A DNA stretch of 64,000 nucleotides from Malus domestica. Lineage: Eukaryota; Streptophyta; Magnoliopsida; Rosales; Rosaceae. The position numbers were made by a program, and so were the translations under genes. Below the pieces are notes generated by a model. It did not search any database, was not told the DNA's origin, and saw only the letters and a list, made by a program, of their open reading frames with translations. The stretch lies in assembly GCF_042453785.1 (NCBI RefSeq), contig NC_091663.1, positions 34,832,001-34,896,000 of the forward strand, given 5' to 3'. Positions 1 through 13,320 of the stretch are shown one piece after another. Each line of letters begins with the position of its first letter. Position 1 is the stretch's first letter.

Positions 1-1053
1 TAGCTTCAAAAGCTTCATTTACAGAGCTCTAGCTTCAAAGCTTCACTTGCAAAGCTTCACCTACAAAGCTTCAATACAGGGTATACGAGTACCGCCTCCG
101 AACAACCGACACTTCAGCCCATACATGGATTCAATTTGAAGTCTCCAGCCAACAGACTCTATTGGCCGAAGACTTGGGGGACTACATTATGTACCATATA
201 TTGGGCCTCAATTGGGCCTCAACCGGGCCTCATGAAAAATACTTGAGGGATTTAGCCCATTACTTATGTATTGAGGAGCGAACTCTTATTCTATAAAAGG
301 GACTTCCTCACTTTCATTAGAGAGCACCCATTCTTCATGTACTGAGGAACGAGCCCTTATTTTATAAAAGGGACTCCCTCACCACCATTAGAGGGCATCG
401 CCGCCTACTGAGCAACCGACTCGCCACGAGCATCAACTCTAGCCCATCATTCATGTATTGAGGAGCGATCCCTTATTTTATAAAAGGGACTCCCTCACAT
501 TCAAACGCAGCAAGCTGAGCCAACCAAGGCAACATAAGCCACGAGCCGAGCAGCCGAGCAGCGTGTGCTACTTCTGGATGAGCATCATTTCACTTTGAGC
601 ACCGCCTCATATCGGGCATCAGTTCAAGACAACGTCTAGTTACTTCGGCCCACACATGGACTAAATTTCAAGTCTCCAGCCAAAAGACTCTCTTGACTGA
701 AGACTTGGGGGACTACTGTTTATACCATATTTAGGGCCTCGTATTTAGACCTCGTATAAATACTCGGGGAACTTAAATGTAATTATGTAATAAATGAAGG
801 GGCCAATATGTAATTAGGGGAGGAGCCCTTATTTTATAAAAGGGCATCCTCACCCTCACAAACCGGAAGTCACTCCTGGCTAGAGCAAAGCTCTCACACT
901 CTCTCCCTCACTTCTCAGAGAAATACAATACAATCAGTGTGGACGTAGCCCAAACATTGGGGTGAACCACGATACATCTTGTGTCATTTACATTACTTGC
1001 AGATTCACGGCCAGATTTATGTTGTTCCAAGACTTCCGGTTTTGTGCATCAAC
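1..1053 (+). mobile_element. LTR retrotransposon end fragment (3' part with LTR)
   Basis: A fossil LTR-element end. A polypurine-like run (gaagacttgggggactac) is followed by a TG start twice, near 188 and at 717, and the last block ends in CA near 1053, so 717-1053 is best read as a short 3' LTR of about 340 bp. It holds a TATA-like tataaaaggg, then a block resembling an R/U5 region (near 935-1050). The core 'cttattttataaaaggg' occurs about four times (near 288, 355, 470, 828). No coding sequence is visible; it is an incomplete, broken remnant whose other end lies outside the window. The family is not resolved. Confidence 0.6.
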
Positions 1054-1152
1054 ACACTTCAAGCGCTTTTCAATAATTCACTTGCATTTTCACTAAGGAT
1101 TGATTTAAAAATATTTTCACTAAAAGTGCTTAAAATGCACTTCTAAACAAGC
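1054..1152. mobile_element. Truncated MITE (AAGCGCTTTT family)
   Basis: Right half of a short AT-rich element with 'cactaaaagtgctt' and a terminal 'ttctaaacaagccc'. The same family is seen near 20664-20845 and 50866-51105. It begins abruptly where the preceding LTR ends, so the LTR element probably inserted into it. Confidence 0.5.
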
Positions 1153-1580
1153 CCTTAATTATCTTTCTTTTAAGTTTTACTCCTTTGTATTGAAGATTTG
1201 AAGTAACTTTTGAGATCTTACTAATTGGTCAAATTATATGAAATGGATTTTAGCCTGTTATTATTAGCCTTAAACGTTAATGTTTTTAGCACTTCTTATC
1301 TTGATTTTTATTTGATTTATTCAATTTAAAAGTTGTATAAATAAATAATGATTGCATGGAGAGAGAAAAGAGAGTGCGCATATAATGAAACTAACAAAAT
1401 ACGTCCATGCATCTACCATGCAAAATAAAAAGGCAAGTAGGTCTTCCATTTGAGAATGTTTACGTAGAAACCCCACGATCGCTTTTATTAGAAACACATT
1501 GAATACTCATGCAACATAACACAAACACGCATAAATATTTTTAACTTTTTATGTCAAATATTGTCGGATACGTTTTTTTT

Positions 1581-1712
1581 AGGGAACTTTAACGTAAAGC
1601 TTTTTGTATTGTTCATTTTAACAAAAAATCATATTTTTATACTAAAACGTCAATCTTGGTACTATTCACTTTACCTTTTATTTTGTCTTTATCGTTAAAA
1701 CTCAAAGTTTTC
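1581..1712 (+). repeat. Dispersed 130-bp repeat, copy 1
   Basis: Reads closely like the reverse complement of 56049-56183, sharing 'gtcaatcttggtactattca' and ends of the form 'agggaactttaacg'. Two copies in one window suggest a MITE or other small dispersed repeat. No coding content. Confidence 0.5.
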
Positions 1713-4135
1713 AATCTTTTTTCATTAATTTTTTTATTTTAATCTTGTAAAGCACTTTTAGCCATGCACGTAATTCCCAAGGTGGACGTTTATGCTCATC
1801 AGCATGAGCATGAGGCATGACATGAAGAATAACTATGTACAATTGTAGTAAAGCCAGTAAATAAATGATGGTGCTATCCACATACCTCTGTTTATCTCTC
1901 ACGTATTTTTTGTTAATTTTTGTCTTTGGATCCTCTTGATTCATTGATCCGAGAGTCGAAAATTAAAAAAATGTGTGAAAAGTAAAAAAGGTAATGTGGA
2001 TTGCACCATCCTATTTAATTGTGAAGAAAACAAGCTAAATTTGTATGAGCTTTTAGTTGAAGCATTACATTAGGAAGTATTTGTTAATCAATATACTTGA
2101 GTTTATTCCAAATTTTTGGGTTTAGCCCCTTTTTGTCATTAGATAATACAAAATTCTAAAGTATCATAATTTACGAATTTCGAACTTTGATGTAACTGAC
2201 ATAACTCACGTATGTATTGACTACTACGTCATTCCAGTTTCAGGTCCGTATTCCACATAACATGTTATGAGTTCGATTCTGAGTGTTGGTGACTCACACA
2301 ATAGTAGTCAGGGAATGCTAAAATATTTATGTGAGCCTTCCTAGCTCCCAAATAGTGAATTGTCGTGATAGAGCCACCAACTAGTCTCTTTAGAAAAGAA
2401 AAAAAAAAGAGCGAAGGACATTGAAAGTTGTGTTCCTAACTTGACCGGAAGAGTTGTGAGTTTGTTTGCGTTTGGGTCGACAGCGATGCACCAAAATCCG
2501 TTGGATCATGTCCTGTAATATGCGAGCTTCTAGGGGGATGCGAGTGGACCAATAGATTATGTCACCCTCCAACCAAAAGGGCAAAGCATAATTAGTAAAG
2601 TAAATACTAGAAGCTTTGTGTGAATTAAGGACATTCACATCATGGTTAAGGTAAGTAATCCTTTCTGTTTGGCCGGACATGGGAAGTAAACATACGAGAT
2701 TAAGATAAAATGGTAAGTGGTTCAATGAAATAGTCATGCCTTTAATTTCATAGCAAATGAATAAATGAATGGATTATGGAAAGAAAAATAGTGACATCAC
2801 TGACATTTTTATTTACTTGAAATCAAAAGATTGTCAAAAAAAAATGAAAAAGGTAATAATTGAGCATTGACTACTCCGTAATCATTCTAATTCATCATTA
2901 TTCTTGTATTGAATGTGGATTGCATTGTGAAACTTACAAACTTTTTTATTTCATATGTGCTGGTAAACGCAATGAAAGTCATAAACCATGAGAAAAATTT
3001 AAGTAGAGCAGCTTGATTATCCAGATTGGTCATGCACTCTCACAAGTCACAAAGAAACAAGCCCTGTTGTATTTGGTGCCATCTAGGCTCATGTAAGTAA
3101 ACTTCCAGGTATCGTTTAGTATGTAGACGGGACGGGATAGGACAGGACAGAACGGAGAGGGAGTAAAAATGCCCTCGGATGGAAACAAGGAGGAAGAAGA
3201 AGGAAACGGAGAGGTTATAATTTTGTGTTCCACGGATGTGGAACAAGTCGTTCCAGGGAATGAGGCGGAACGAAAATTTACCAAAAATTCGTCCCGTTGA
3301 ACAACGCGTTCCACCCGTTTTAGACGCAACAAACGTGAGACGAAACGCCTCATCCCACTCCGTTCCATCCCATTCCACATAGCAAACGGCACCCCAATGT
3401 CCACCAACCCAGCTATTTAGGCACTCTCATAAAGAAGCATGCCCTACTAGCTGGTCGAGCGCTCTCACAAAGAAACACGCTCCAATGCTTCACCTGCGTG
3501 AGTACAACTTCCAATGCACACCGACCCAGCAGATCAAGCTACCCAACTAAACATTTTCTCCAAGAGTCGAACATTTAGTTCCAATACTCGTTCAAATTAA
3601 GTAAACTTATCATAAACTTGAACAATATTTTGCATCTCAACCTTTCCCGCCTAGAAAAAGAGGATTTCCTTTCCTTTGCAAGGTTTGTTGGGTGAGTGCC
3701 AAGGAATTGGACATTCTAATTCCCAGACTTACTTCATGTTATGGTACTAAAATTGAAAACACTGGAAACAAAGAATTATGTTGACTAGGAGGAACAACTG
3801 ATCCTATTCAAATTCATTCTCTCCCGTATTCTTAACTTCTCGACTCCATTTTCCGCGTTCCAAGTAAATAAACATGCGAATTGAGAATTTTCCGAGTAAA
3901 AGTTCAATGTCATTCATAAGTCGAAACATGGTAGGATGAAGTTTAAAATTTCGTTAATGAATAGTTAGAACATACGTAACATTCCGCAAACTCACTAAAA
4001 CATCGTAACGTTTTTGATAAACTTAAAACATCCAAAATTTCATGCTTCGCTAAAAAAAGAAAATAACAAGATGCAGCAAGGCTGATGACACGGAACCTTC
4101 CTGCGAACACATACGATCCCAAAACATGCAGAAGC
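1713..4135. other. Gene-poor intergenic DNA
   Basis: AT-rich sequence with only short open frames lacking family resemblance or plausible splice partners. The one recognisable structure is the inverted-repeat element at 3109-3392. The last part overlaps the probable 3' UTR of the eS24 gene on the minus strand. Confidence 0.5.
3109..3392. mobile_element. MITE-like inverted-repeat element
   Basis: The left end (gtatcgtttagtatgtag) pairs with the reverse complement of the right end (gtgccgtttgctatgtgg), and the similarity continues through a gggacgggat-type stretch for some 35 bp. The body is repetitive GGAACG/GGGACGG sequence. No transposase; superfamily not determined. Confidence 0.45.
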
Positions 4136-5802
4136 TCATTTCTTCTTCGCCTTGGCAGCATCACCGGCCTTTGTCTGCACATGTAACATTTGAAAACGTT
4201 AAACCAACTCAAGAAAAGTTCAGGGTAAAACTTCGAGAAGAAAACAATCAAAAGGTTTGAGTACCAGTGTTTCCAAGGTCTACCCACTGCTTAAGGTAAA
4301 AACACCATCCCTGACCCTACCACCATCACATTTTACTAACACTAACCAGGACAAAACAATAACAGTATTGTTACCTTCTTAACTCCACGAATCTTCTTGG
4401 CTCTGTTCTTCCTTTCCTTGAGTTGTTTCCTTGATTTTTCAACCTTTGTATCTAGTCCATTCTGCACAAGTAGCCATGTTTGAGAGGGAAATAGACAAAC
4501 ATGTGTGTGTGTGGAACGAGAGACATATGTATTTCATGCCAAACTAATGACTGATTCTTTGAGTGAAAGCTGCCTATAGACTGTGAAACTACATAGTATC
4601 ATAACTCAGCAAAAGGAATTGCAAAACCGGCTTTCTAACAAGCAATTGTCAGATTAGTACTCCGATAAAAGAACAGTAGAAATATCTCAACAATATCAAG
4701 TATGAACCCATTCTTAAAACCATGATAAGGAATTGATCCTGACTAAATCAGCGGACTTAAACACACAGATGCACCTCCCCCAACAGTTAATGAATGGCCT
4801 CACAGGGATTTTGTATCAAGCTCATATGCGAGAATTGTTATTTTAAGATCATATCTCTCTCTCTTAATCTCTCTTTCTGCCAGTTTCGACCCCAATACCT
4901 ATTGGATTTGCCCAAATCCAACACCGTAACAGGGAACCGCCAATACCAGATAAGTATAAAGATGCATTTAATGCACATTGTGAATGACTTCTGAGGTTAA
5001 ACACACATACATGCTATATGACAATACTTGCAAGTAACAAAATGGGATGGGTGAAGACGATAAGTTACCCTGATCAGCCTGTACTTGGGCTCGTACTTCT
5101 TGGCATTCTCTACGGTATCATAAATCAAACCGAAACCAGTGGACTTCCCCCCTCCAAAATGGGTGCGGAACTTGAATACGAAGATGGAATTTGGGTCCCT
5201 CACCTCGTACAACCTCGCAAGTTTCTCCTTCAGCTCTGCCTTCATTATGAAAAAGAAACAGAAACCCATTTCGATCAACACTTCTTTGCACCATCTCTCC
5301 AATGAATTTAATTTCACAACCAAAAAAAAAAGAAAGAGAAGCAATCTACCTACCTTACATAAACATAAAATCCATAAAAGAAATAGATCTAGTTCAAAAA
5401 CATCAAATAAACAGAATCAAATCCCCACTGAAAAAACCCATGATTTAAAATTTCATCATTTCCTATTAGCTAGTGCAATAACATCAAATAAACAGAATCA
5501 AATCCCCATTGAAAGAACCAGAAAGCTCGAAGAAAGAAACCAAACCTTTGAGACATTGGGTCGACCAGGGTGCAGAACGTCGATGACCTGCATCAACACA
5601 AAAACACACGTAAAATCAGCCAAAGAGGTGAACAAAATACACATCTGCGTAATTTTCTAACCCGTTTTCCTGCATTTTCTAGTTGACCAAACAGGGAAAG
5701 TACACTAGTATAAGATAGAAGACTCACGAATTGCTTTCTGGAGAGAAGGCGGTTGGTCATGAACTTCCTCGTACGAATCGTCACCGCCTTGGTATCCGCC
5801 AT
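4136..5802 (-). CDS. RPS24: 40S ribosomal protein eS24
   Basis: Structural protein of the small cytosolic ribosomal subunit. Five coding exons on the minus strand: 5728-5802, 5546-5587, 5069-5239, 4375-4461 and 4136-4174, giving 137 aa, the normal length for eS24. The N-terminus [20 protein letters not shown], the central [18 protein letters not shown] block and the basic, Lys-rich C-terminal tail are family hallmarks. All introns are GT-AG and all exon joins are in phase. The start is the only ATG that gives the conserved [12 protein letters not shown] beginning. Exon 1 faces the NKAP gene head to head, and the 5' UTR carries a telo-box (AAACCCTA at about 5909-5917) typical of plant ribosomal-protein genes. 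No damage is seen, so this is probably an expressed gene. Confidence 0.97.
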
Positions 5803-7704
<1,902 letters not shown>

Positions 7705-8157
7705 TTTCAAGTATGTTTACTTTTACCTGAGATGGTACTTCTTTTTCACAATTTCATGAACTATGTCATGTATGTTACTAGTTGTTGAGCAGTATTGAAT
7801 TGGACGCTTTGTTTTGTTAGCATCTAGTATTTCGGTGCTTAAAGATAGTATCTTTTGAATGCATTAGATATCAAATTGTGGAAATCAACCAAGCTAGTGA
7901 TTGCATTCTCAGTTGTCAATCCCTGCAAAACTCGATTGTTCGCTACTGAGAGAAGTTGAATCTAAAGATTCTAAACAGTCACTCATGTATTTGATCGTTT
8001 TGAGCTTCGGAATGTTGTTTATTTGTTTTAGTTCCCTTTCATCTTGTTGGAGATTATTAGATCTAATGTATATGGAAACTGATGACTACTTGCCACATCT
8101 TGTTGGAGTTCTGTATAGATGTTCGTGGTATGTCAGAGAGTTTAAATGTTTAGGGAG
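7705..8157. other. 3' flank of the NKAP gene
   Basis: T-rich sequence that probably holds the NKAP 3' UTR. Nothing else is supported. The first copy of the downstream tandem duplication begins at about 8158. Confidence 0.4.
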
Positions 8158-8399
8158 TACTTTTCTTTTTGAATTTGGTAAGTTGTGCCTGAGGAAGAAT
8201 TGAACTGGGGGGATTTGAGTACTAAAAATGGGATCACTGAGCTATGAGTACATATCTGTTTAAATTTTTGTTTTGTTGGTGAATGAGACAGAGGCGGCCT
8301 AGAAAGCTCAACATATCGGACATTGATAGGTACTTACAATTACGGACATGTTATTCCTAATGGGTATATCGGAATATATGTAGTTGGTCATATGTATAA

Positions 8400-9343
8400 G
8401 AGCATTTCTAGTGGAGTCCCTATATAGAGACAATCAATGTATAAAATGAGTATAAAACAAATATAGGGACAAAATGAATCTCTAATGAATCCGAAAGTGA
8501 GTCCCTAAAGTATAGAGACTCGCTGGATACTTGGTATATGTACCCATATATAGGGACTAAAATGGTGGATCCAATAGGACAATTTAAGTGGAAAAGTAGG
8601 CATGGGTCCCAGTCACATGGCCTTATCTTTTTTTCTTTCTTTTCAACCGTTTCAAACTTTCAAATGGAGGGTTTAGATTGATTCTTGCTTTTTAGTTTCT
8701 TTTACCATTGAAAGATAAACGGTTCCAATTAAATAGCCGTTTTAATTTAGGTTACTCTCTCATGTTGGTTTTCAATTTTTTTTTTTATTTCTCTTTTCAT
8801 ATTGCTTCCATTGAAAGATTAACAATTTCAATTTGGGTTACTCTCCCATGTTGTTCTCTCATCATTCTTATAAATACCAAATTATCTAACTAAAACTTAC
8901 CACAACTTCATCTCTTATACTTAATTCACTAGTACTCAATTCACTCATTCTAGTTACATTTTTGTGAAGAAGAAAAATTAGTGTCAGAATTTGGATCTAA
9001 CGGAGGACATGACACAGAATCGAGCGCAATGGCGTTCTAGGATTCATATAGCCGATCCCACTTAGTGAGAAAATGTTTTGTTGTTGTTGTTGTTTGTTAA
9101 AATGTTCACAAAAATATTTTATGAGAATGTAATGTTAAGTTAATTCAAAAAATATGCACCTAATCAAACTATCACATAAAATTGTAAAAAACCTCAAATT
9201 TAGAGATTCTACTATGAGGAGTGAGGACTCTCCCATTAGAGGTAATATTCCTTTAAGGACACAAAGATTACCTTAAATCTTTAAATGAGTACTCGAAGGT
9301 GGTGGTGGGAGTCCTTAAATAGGGACTCTCGTTGGAAATGCTC
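8400..9343. mobile_element. PIF/Harbinger-like MITE (in copy A)
   Basis: About 940 bp with terminal inverted repeats: left gagcatttctagtggagtcc and, reverse-complemented, right gagcatttccaacgagagtc. It is flanked by TAA on both sides (8397-8399 and 9344-9346), the TWA-type target duplication of PIF/Harbinger elements. No transposase reading frame is present, so it is non-autonomous. The LINE stub lies inside it. Confidence 0.7.
8994..9093 (+). mobile_element. 5'-truncated RTE-type LINE stub
   Basis: Encodes the last residues of an RTE-clade reverse transcriptase protein (LTEDMTQNRAQWRSRIHIAD), a stop, then a (TTG)n tail, the usual 3' end of plant RTE elements. Copy B of the duplication lacks it at the same site, so it is a later, short, dead-on-arrival insertion. 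Confidence 0.8.
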
Positions 9344-10077
9344 TAAGTACTTGTGATGAGATGCCAAGTATCGGTACTCTCAATTAAGGACATTTTATGG
9401 GTATATCAGAAAATATATGTCGCTGGTAATTTGTATATGTACTTCCAATTAGGGACATGTAATAGTAATAGTGTTTCTTTGAGGGTGTCTATTTCTGCTG
9501 TAGTATACATAAGTTGCCATGAAAGTTTGGTTTCAGCGCAAAGAAGTATATGTTTTTTGCAGCGTGGTCTGTGGGTTATTGGTGTTTTGGAGTTCATATT
9601 TTCATGGAGCTTACTATGGTTTCTATGCTTTCCTTTCATATAACTTTGACTTTCCGGTCTTTGAATCTTCTTTTAGGTTTTTATTTTTTATTTTTTTTAT
9701 TTTTTTTTTAAGGGAGACAATTGGTGGCAAGCTATGGTTATCCACCCCTTCCGGGAGCCAAGAAATCTTCTTTTAGTTTCTCCCCTTTTCGTTTGCAGAG
9801 TTGAGGTGGAAGGTTAGGTCTGTTTTGACGTTTGTGCTGTTTACCTCTCTTCTTTTTGATGTATTTTTTTCAAATGAAAAAAAAAATCATATCATATCAT
9901 ATCATATTAGGTTTCTCCTTGAAATTTCTTGCTCTATCAAGAAATCGTGTTGAGATGAACCCTTTTTCAAAGAATAGCTCCAGAACCCAAATTCTTGACA
10001 TATTTTTACGTCCGAAGCGCTATCTTTTTCTCTTGATCATATGTAATGGGTGTTCACTTTGTTTATCTCAATTGTAT

Positions 10078-10300
10078 GCAGTTGTAACTTAGGATCTGGC
10101 GAATATCAAACCTATCTGAAGTTGGGGAACCCAGAGAATTTAAAAGCCGGAAGCTCACTGTTGGAATCACAAGTTTCTTGTGTGACAAGCATCGTTCCTA
10201 CAGCATCGGGTGGACAGAGTTTCGAGCATTCCAACTGGGACTTCAATGATGGACAAAACACACACTCTGGTGGAGATAAATATGACTAGTCACCGTTCCT
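10078..10300 (+). other. Exon-like block of unknown origin (duplicated)
   Basis: After a pyrimidine-rich stretch and 'tgcag' the reading frame ...GEYQTYLKLGNPENLKAGSS... continues to a stop in ...HSGGDKYD, at 10287-10289. It looks like a last exon, but no upstream exons or protein family are recognised. The second copy at about 18440-18620 lacks roughly 38 bp in the middle. It could be a 3' UTR exon of NKAP, a gene relic, or chance. Confidence 0.3.
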
Positions 10301-11138
10301 GGATAGCATTAAAGCTTTAATGTAACAATGTTGGTGTGAGCAAATTTGGAAACAACACCTCTGTATTTAAACGACACCGGAGACTTTTACGAATGCACAA
10401 GTGATGCAGTCGGATTTCTTTGACGGTTTGTACTCCTAATTTTCTGGTTGAATCGAAGGTGACTAAGAGTTTCGTGTATGTAACTTTGCCTGGATGCTCA
10501 TGAATCGTGATGTGGTCAATAGGTTAAATAAAATACAAGCTTGAATATGTCTACTTGGGGTCATGACACAACTTGAATTGTAGGATATTTTTTCGGCTAC
10601 ATGTTTTACGTGTCGAACCTTGAACCTAGTCTACGTCTACCGTCACCCAACTCATTCTCACCAATAGGGCTACATTGTTTTTTACATTTCGAACCTCGGA
10701 TCTATCCTACGTCTACCATCACCCAATTGTGTGAGCCTCCAGATGCCTCCAAGCAAGCGAAGGTTTTCGGGTGATCGCTCACCAATAGGGTTACATTTTT
10801 TACGTTCCGAACGCTCACCAATAGGGTTACATCATTAGGTTTCGAACCTTGGATCTATCCAACGTCTACGTCAATAAATTTTAGTAAGGAGCTTGTACTT
10901 TTCTTTTTGAATTTGGTAAGTTGTGCCTGAGGAAGAATTGAACTGGGGGGATTTGACTACAAAAAATGGGATCACTGAGCTATGAGTACATATCTGTTCA
11001 AATTTTTGTTTTGTTGGTGAATGAGACGGAGGCGGCCTAGAAAGCTCAACATATCGGACATTGATAGGTAGTTAGGTACTTACAATTACGGACATGTTAT
11101 TCCTAATAGGTATATCGGAATATATGTAGTTGGTATAA

Positions 11139-12107
11139 GAGCATTTTCAATGGAGTCCCTATATAGAGATAATCAACGTATAAAATGAGTATACAACAAA
11201 TATAAGGACAAAATGAATCTCTAATGGATCGGAAAGTGAGTCCCTAAAGTATAGAGACTCGTCAGATACTTGGTATATGTACCCACATATAGGGACTGAA
11301 ATGGTGAACCCAATAGAACAATTTAAATGGAAAAGTAGGCATGAGTCCCAATCACATGACCTTATCTTTTTTTCTTTCTTTTCAACCATTTCAATGGAGT
11401 GTCCATATTGATTCTTGCTTTTTAGATTCTTTTACCATTGAAAGATCAACGGTTCCAATTAAATAGCCGTTTTAATTTAAGTTACTCTCTCATGTTGGTT
11501 TTCAATTTTTTTTACTCTTTTCATATTGCTTTGCTTAAGCAAGTGGTCTCGGTTTCGAACCCTTGTGGATGCAGAAAACTTTCTTGGAAGAGGTCCCCGC
11601 ATATGCGCCCGACCGTACCTCGAAGGATTAGTGTTGGGCTTTGCCTGGGGACAGCTTGGGAAACCTAAAAAAACAATTTCAATTTGGGCTACTCTCTCGT
11701 GTTGTTCTCTCATCGTTCTTATAAATACCAAATCATCTAACTAAAACTTACCACAACTTCATCTCTTATACTTAGTTCACTCGTCGTACTCAATTCACTC
11801 ATTCTAGTTACGTTTTTGTGAAGAAGAAAAATTGGTGTCAGAATTTGATTTTTATTTTTTTTGGTTAAAATGTTCAAAAAAATATTTTATGAGAATGTAA
11901 TGTTAAATTAATTCAAAAAATATGCACCTAATCAAACCATCACATAAAATTGTAAAAAAAAACTCAAATTTAGAGATTCTACTATGAGGACTCTCCCATT
12001 AGAGGTAATATTCCTTTAGGGACACAACGATTCCCTTTAAGTTTTTAAATGAGTACTCAAGGGTGGTGGTGGGAGTCCTTAAATAGGGACTCCCATTGAA
12101 GATGCTC
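11139..12107. mobile_element. PIF/Harbinger-like MITE (in copy B)
   Basis: Same element as at 8400-9343, with the same TAA flanks (11136-11138 and 12108-12110) and terminal repeats (gagcattttcaatggagtcc / gagcatcttcaatgggagtc). It carries the SINE-like insertion and lacks the LINE stub. Confidence 0.7.
11530..11672 (+). mobile_element. SINE-like insertion
   Basis: About 140 bp absent from the matching place in copy A. It contains 'ggtttcgaaccct', a good match to a tRNA-type B box, preceded by 'gcaagtggtctc', and ends in a short A run. This fits a tRNA-derived SINE, possibly 5'-truncated. A clear target duplication is not visible. Confidence 0.45.
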
Positions 12108-12671
12108 TAAGTACTTGTGAATTGTGATGAGATGCCAAGTATCGGTACTCTCGATTAGGGACATTTTATAGGTATATCAGAAAATATGTGTCGCTGGTAA
12201 TTTGTATATGTACTTCCAATTAGGGACATGTAATAGTAATAGTGTTTCTTTGAGGGTGTCTCTTTCTGCTGTAGTATACATAAGTTGCCATGAAAGTTTG
12301 GTTTCAGCGCAAAGAAGTATATGTTTTTTGCAGCGTGGTCTGTGGTGTATTGGTGTATTGGTGTTTTGGAGTTCATATTTTCATGGACCTTACTGTGGTT
12401 TCTATGCTTTCCTTTCATATAACTTTGACTTTCCGGTCTTTGAATCTTCTTTTAGGTTTTTTTTTTTATTTTTTTTTTAAGGGGGACAATTGGTGGCAAG
12501 TCACGGTTATCCACGCCTTCCGGGAGCTGGGAAATCTTCTTTTAGTTTCTCCCCTTTTCGTTTGCAGAGTTGAGGTGGAAGGTTAGGTTTGTTTTGATGT
12601 TTGTGCTGTTTTTTTTTCAAGGAAGACGTTTGTGCTGTTTACCTCTCTTCTTTTTTATGTATTATTTTCAA

Positions 12672-13320
12672 ATACAACAACAACAACAACAACAAAGCCT
12701 TTTCCCACTAAGTGGGGTCGGCTATATGAATCCTAGAACGCCATTGCGCTCGGTTTTGTGTCATGTCCTCCGTTAGATCCAAGTACTCTAAGTCTTTTCT
12801 TAGAGTCTCTTCCAAAGTTTTCCTAGGTCTTCCTCTACCCCTTTGGCCCTGAACCTCTGTCCCGTAGTCACATCTTCGAACCGGAGCGTCAGTCGGCCTT
12901 CTTTGCACATGTCCAAATCATCGGAGCCGATTTTCTCTCATCTTTCCTACAATTTCGGCTACTCCTACTTTACCTCGGATATCCTCATTCCCAATCTTAT
13001 CCTTTCTCGTGTGCCCACACATCCCACGAAGCATCCTCATCTCCGCTACACCCATTTTGTGTACGTGTTGATGCTTCACCGCCCAACATTCTGTGCCATA
13101 CAACATCGCTGGCCTTATTGCCGTCCTATAAAATTTTCCCTTGAGCTTCAGTGGCCTACGACGGTCACACAACACGCCGGATGCACTCTTACACTTCATC
13201 CATCCAGCTCGTATTCTATGGTTGAGATCTCCATCTAATTCTCCGTTCTCTTGCAAGATAGATCCTAGGTAGCGAAAACGGTCGCTTTTTGTGATCTTCG
13301 CTAGATTGCTCCGGTCATTA
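12672..13320 (-). mobile_element. RTE-type LINE 3' fragment
   Basis: On the minus strand this encodes the C-terminal part of an RTE reverse transcriptase protein: [56 protein letters not shown] and LTEDMTQNRAQWRSRIHIAD, then a stop and a (TTG)n tail read on plus as (CAA)n at 12675-12694. The reverse transcriptase catalytic core is missing, so the copy is 5'-truncated or cut by the neighbouring element at 13320. Confidence 0.88.

Larger units (their letters stand above)
8158..10895 (+). repeat. Tandem segmental duplication, copy A (2.7 kb)
   Basis: The segment starting 'tacttttctttttgaatttg' at 8158 begins again at 10896, and similarity can be followed to about 10870 here and about 19040 in copy B. 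Both copies carry the same MITE at the same place, so that insertion predates the duplication. Copy A alone has a LINE stub at 8994-9093. Near 10078-10290 lies an exon-like block described separately. Confidence 0.85.

Noticed and set aside
2260-2290. Possible tRNA B box (gagttcgattctg)
   Set aside because: No A box or cloverleaf can be folded around it.
2390-2737. Minus-strand frame with LPFWLEGDIIYW, faintly gag-like
   Set aside because: Too short and too weak a resemblance, with no flanking element structure.
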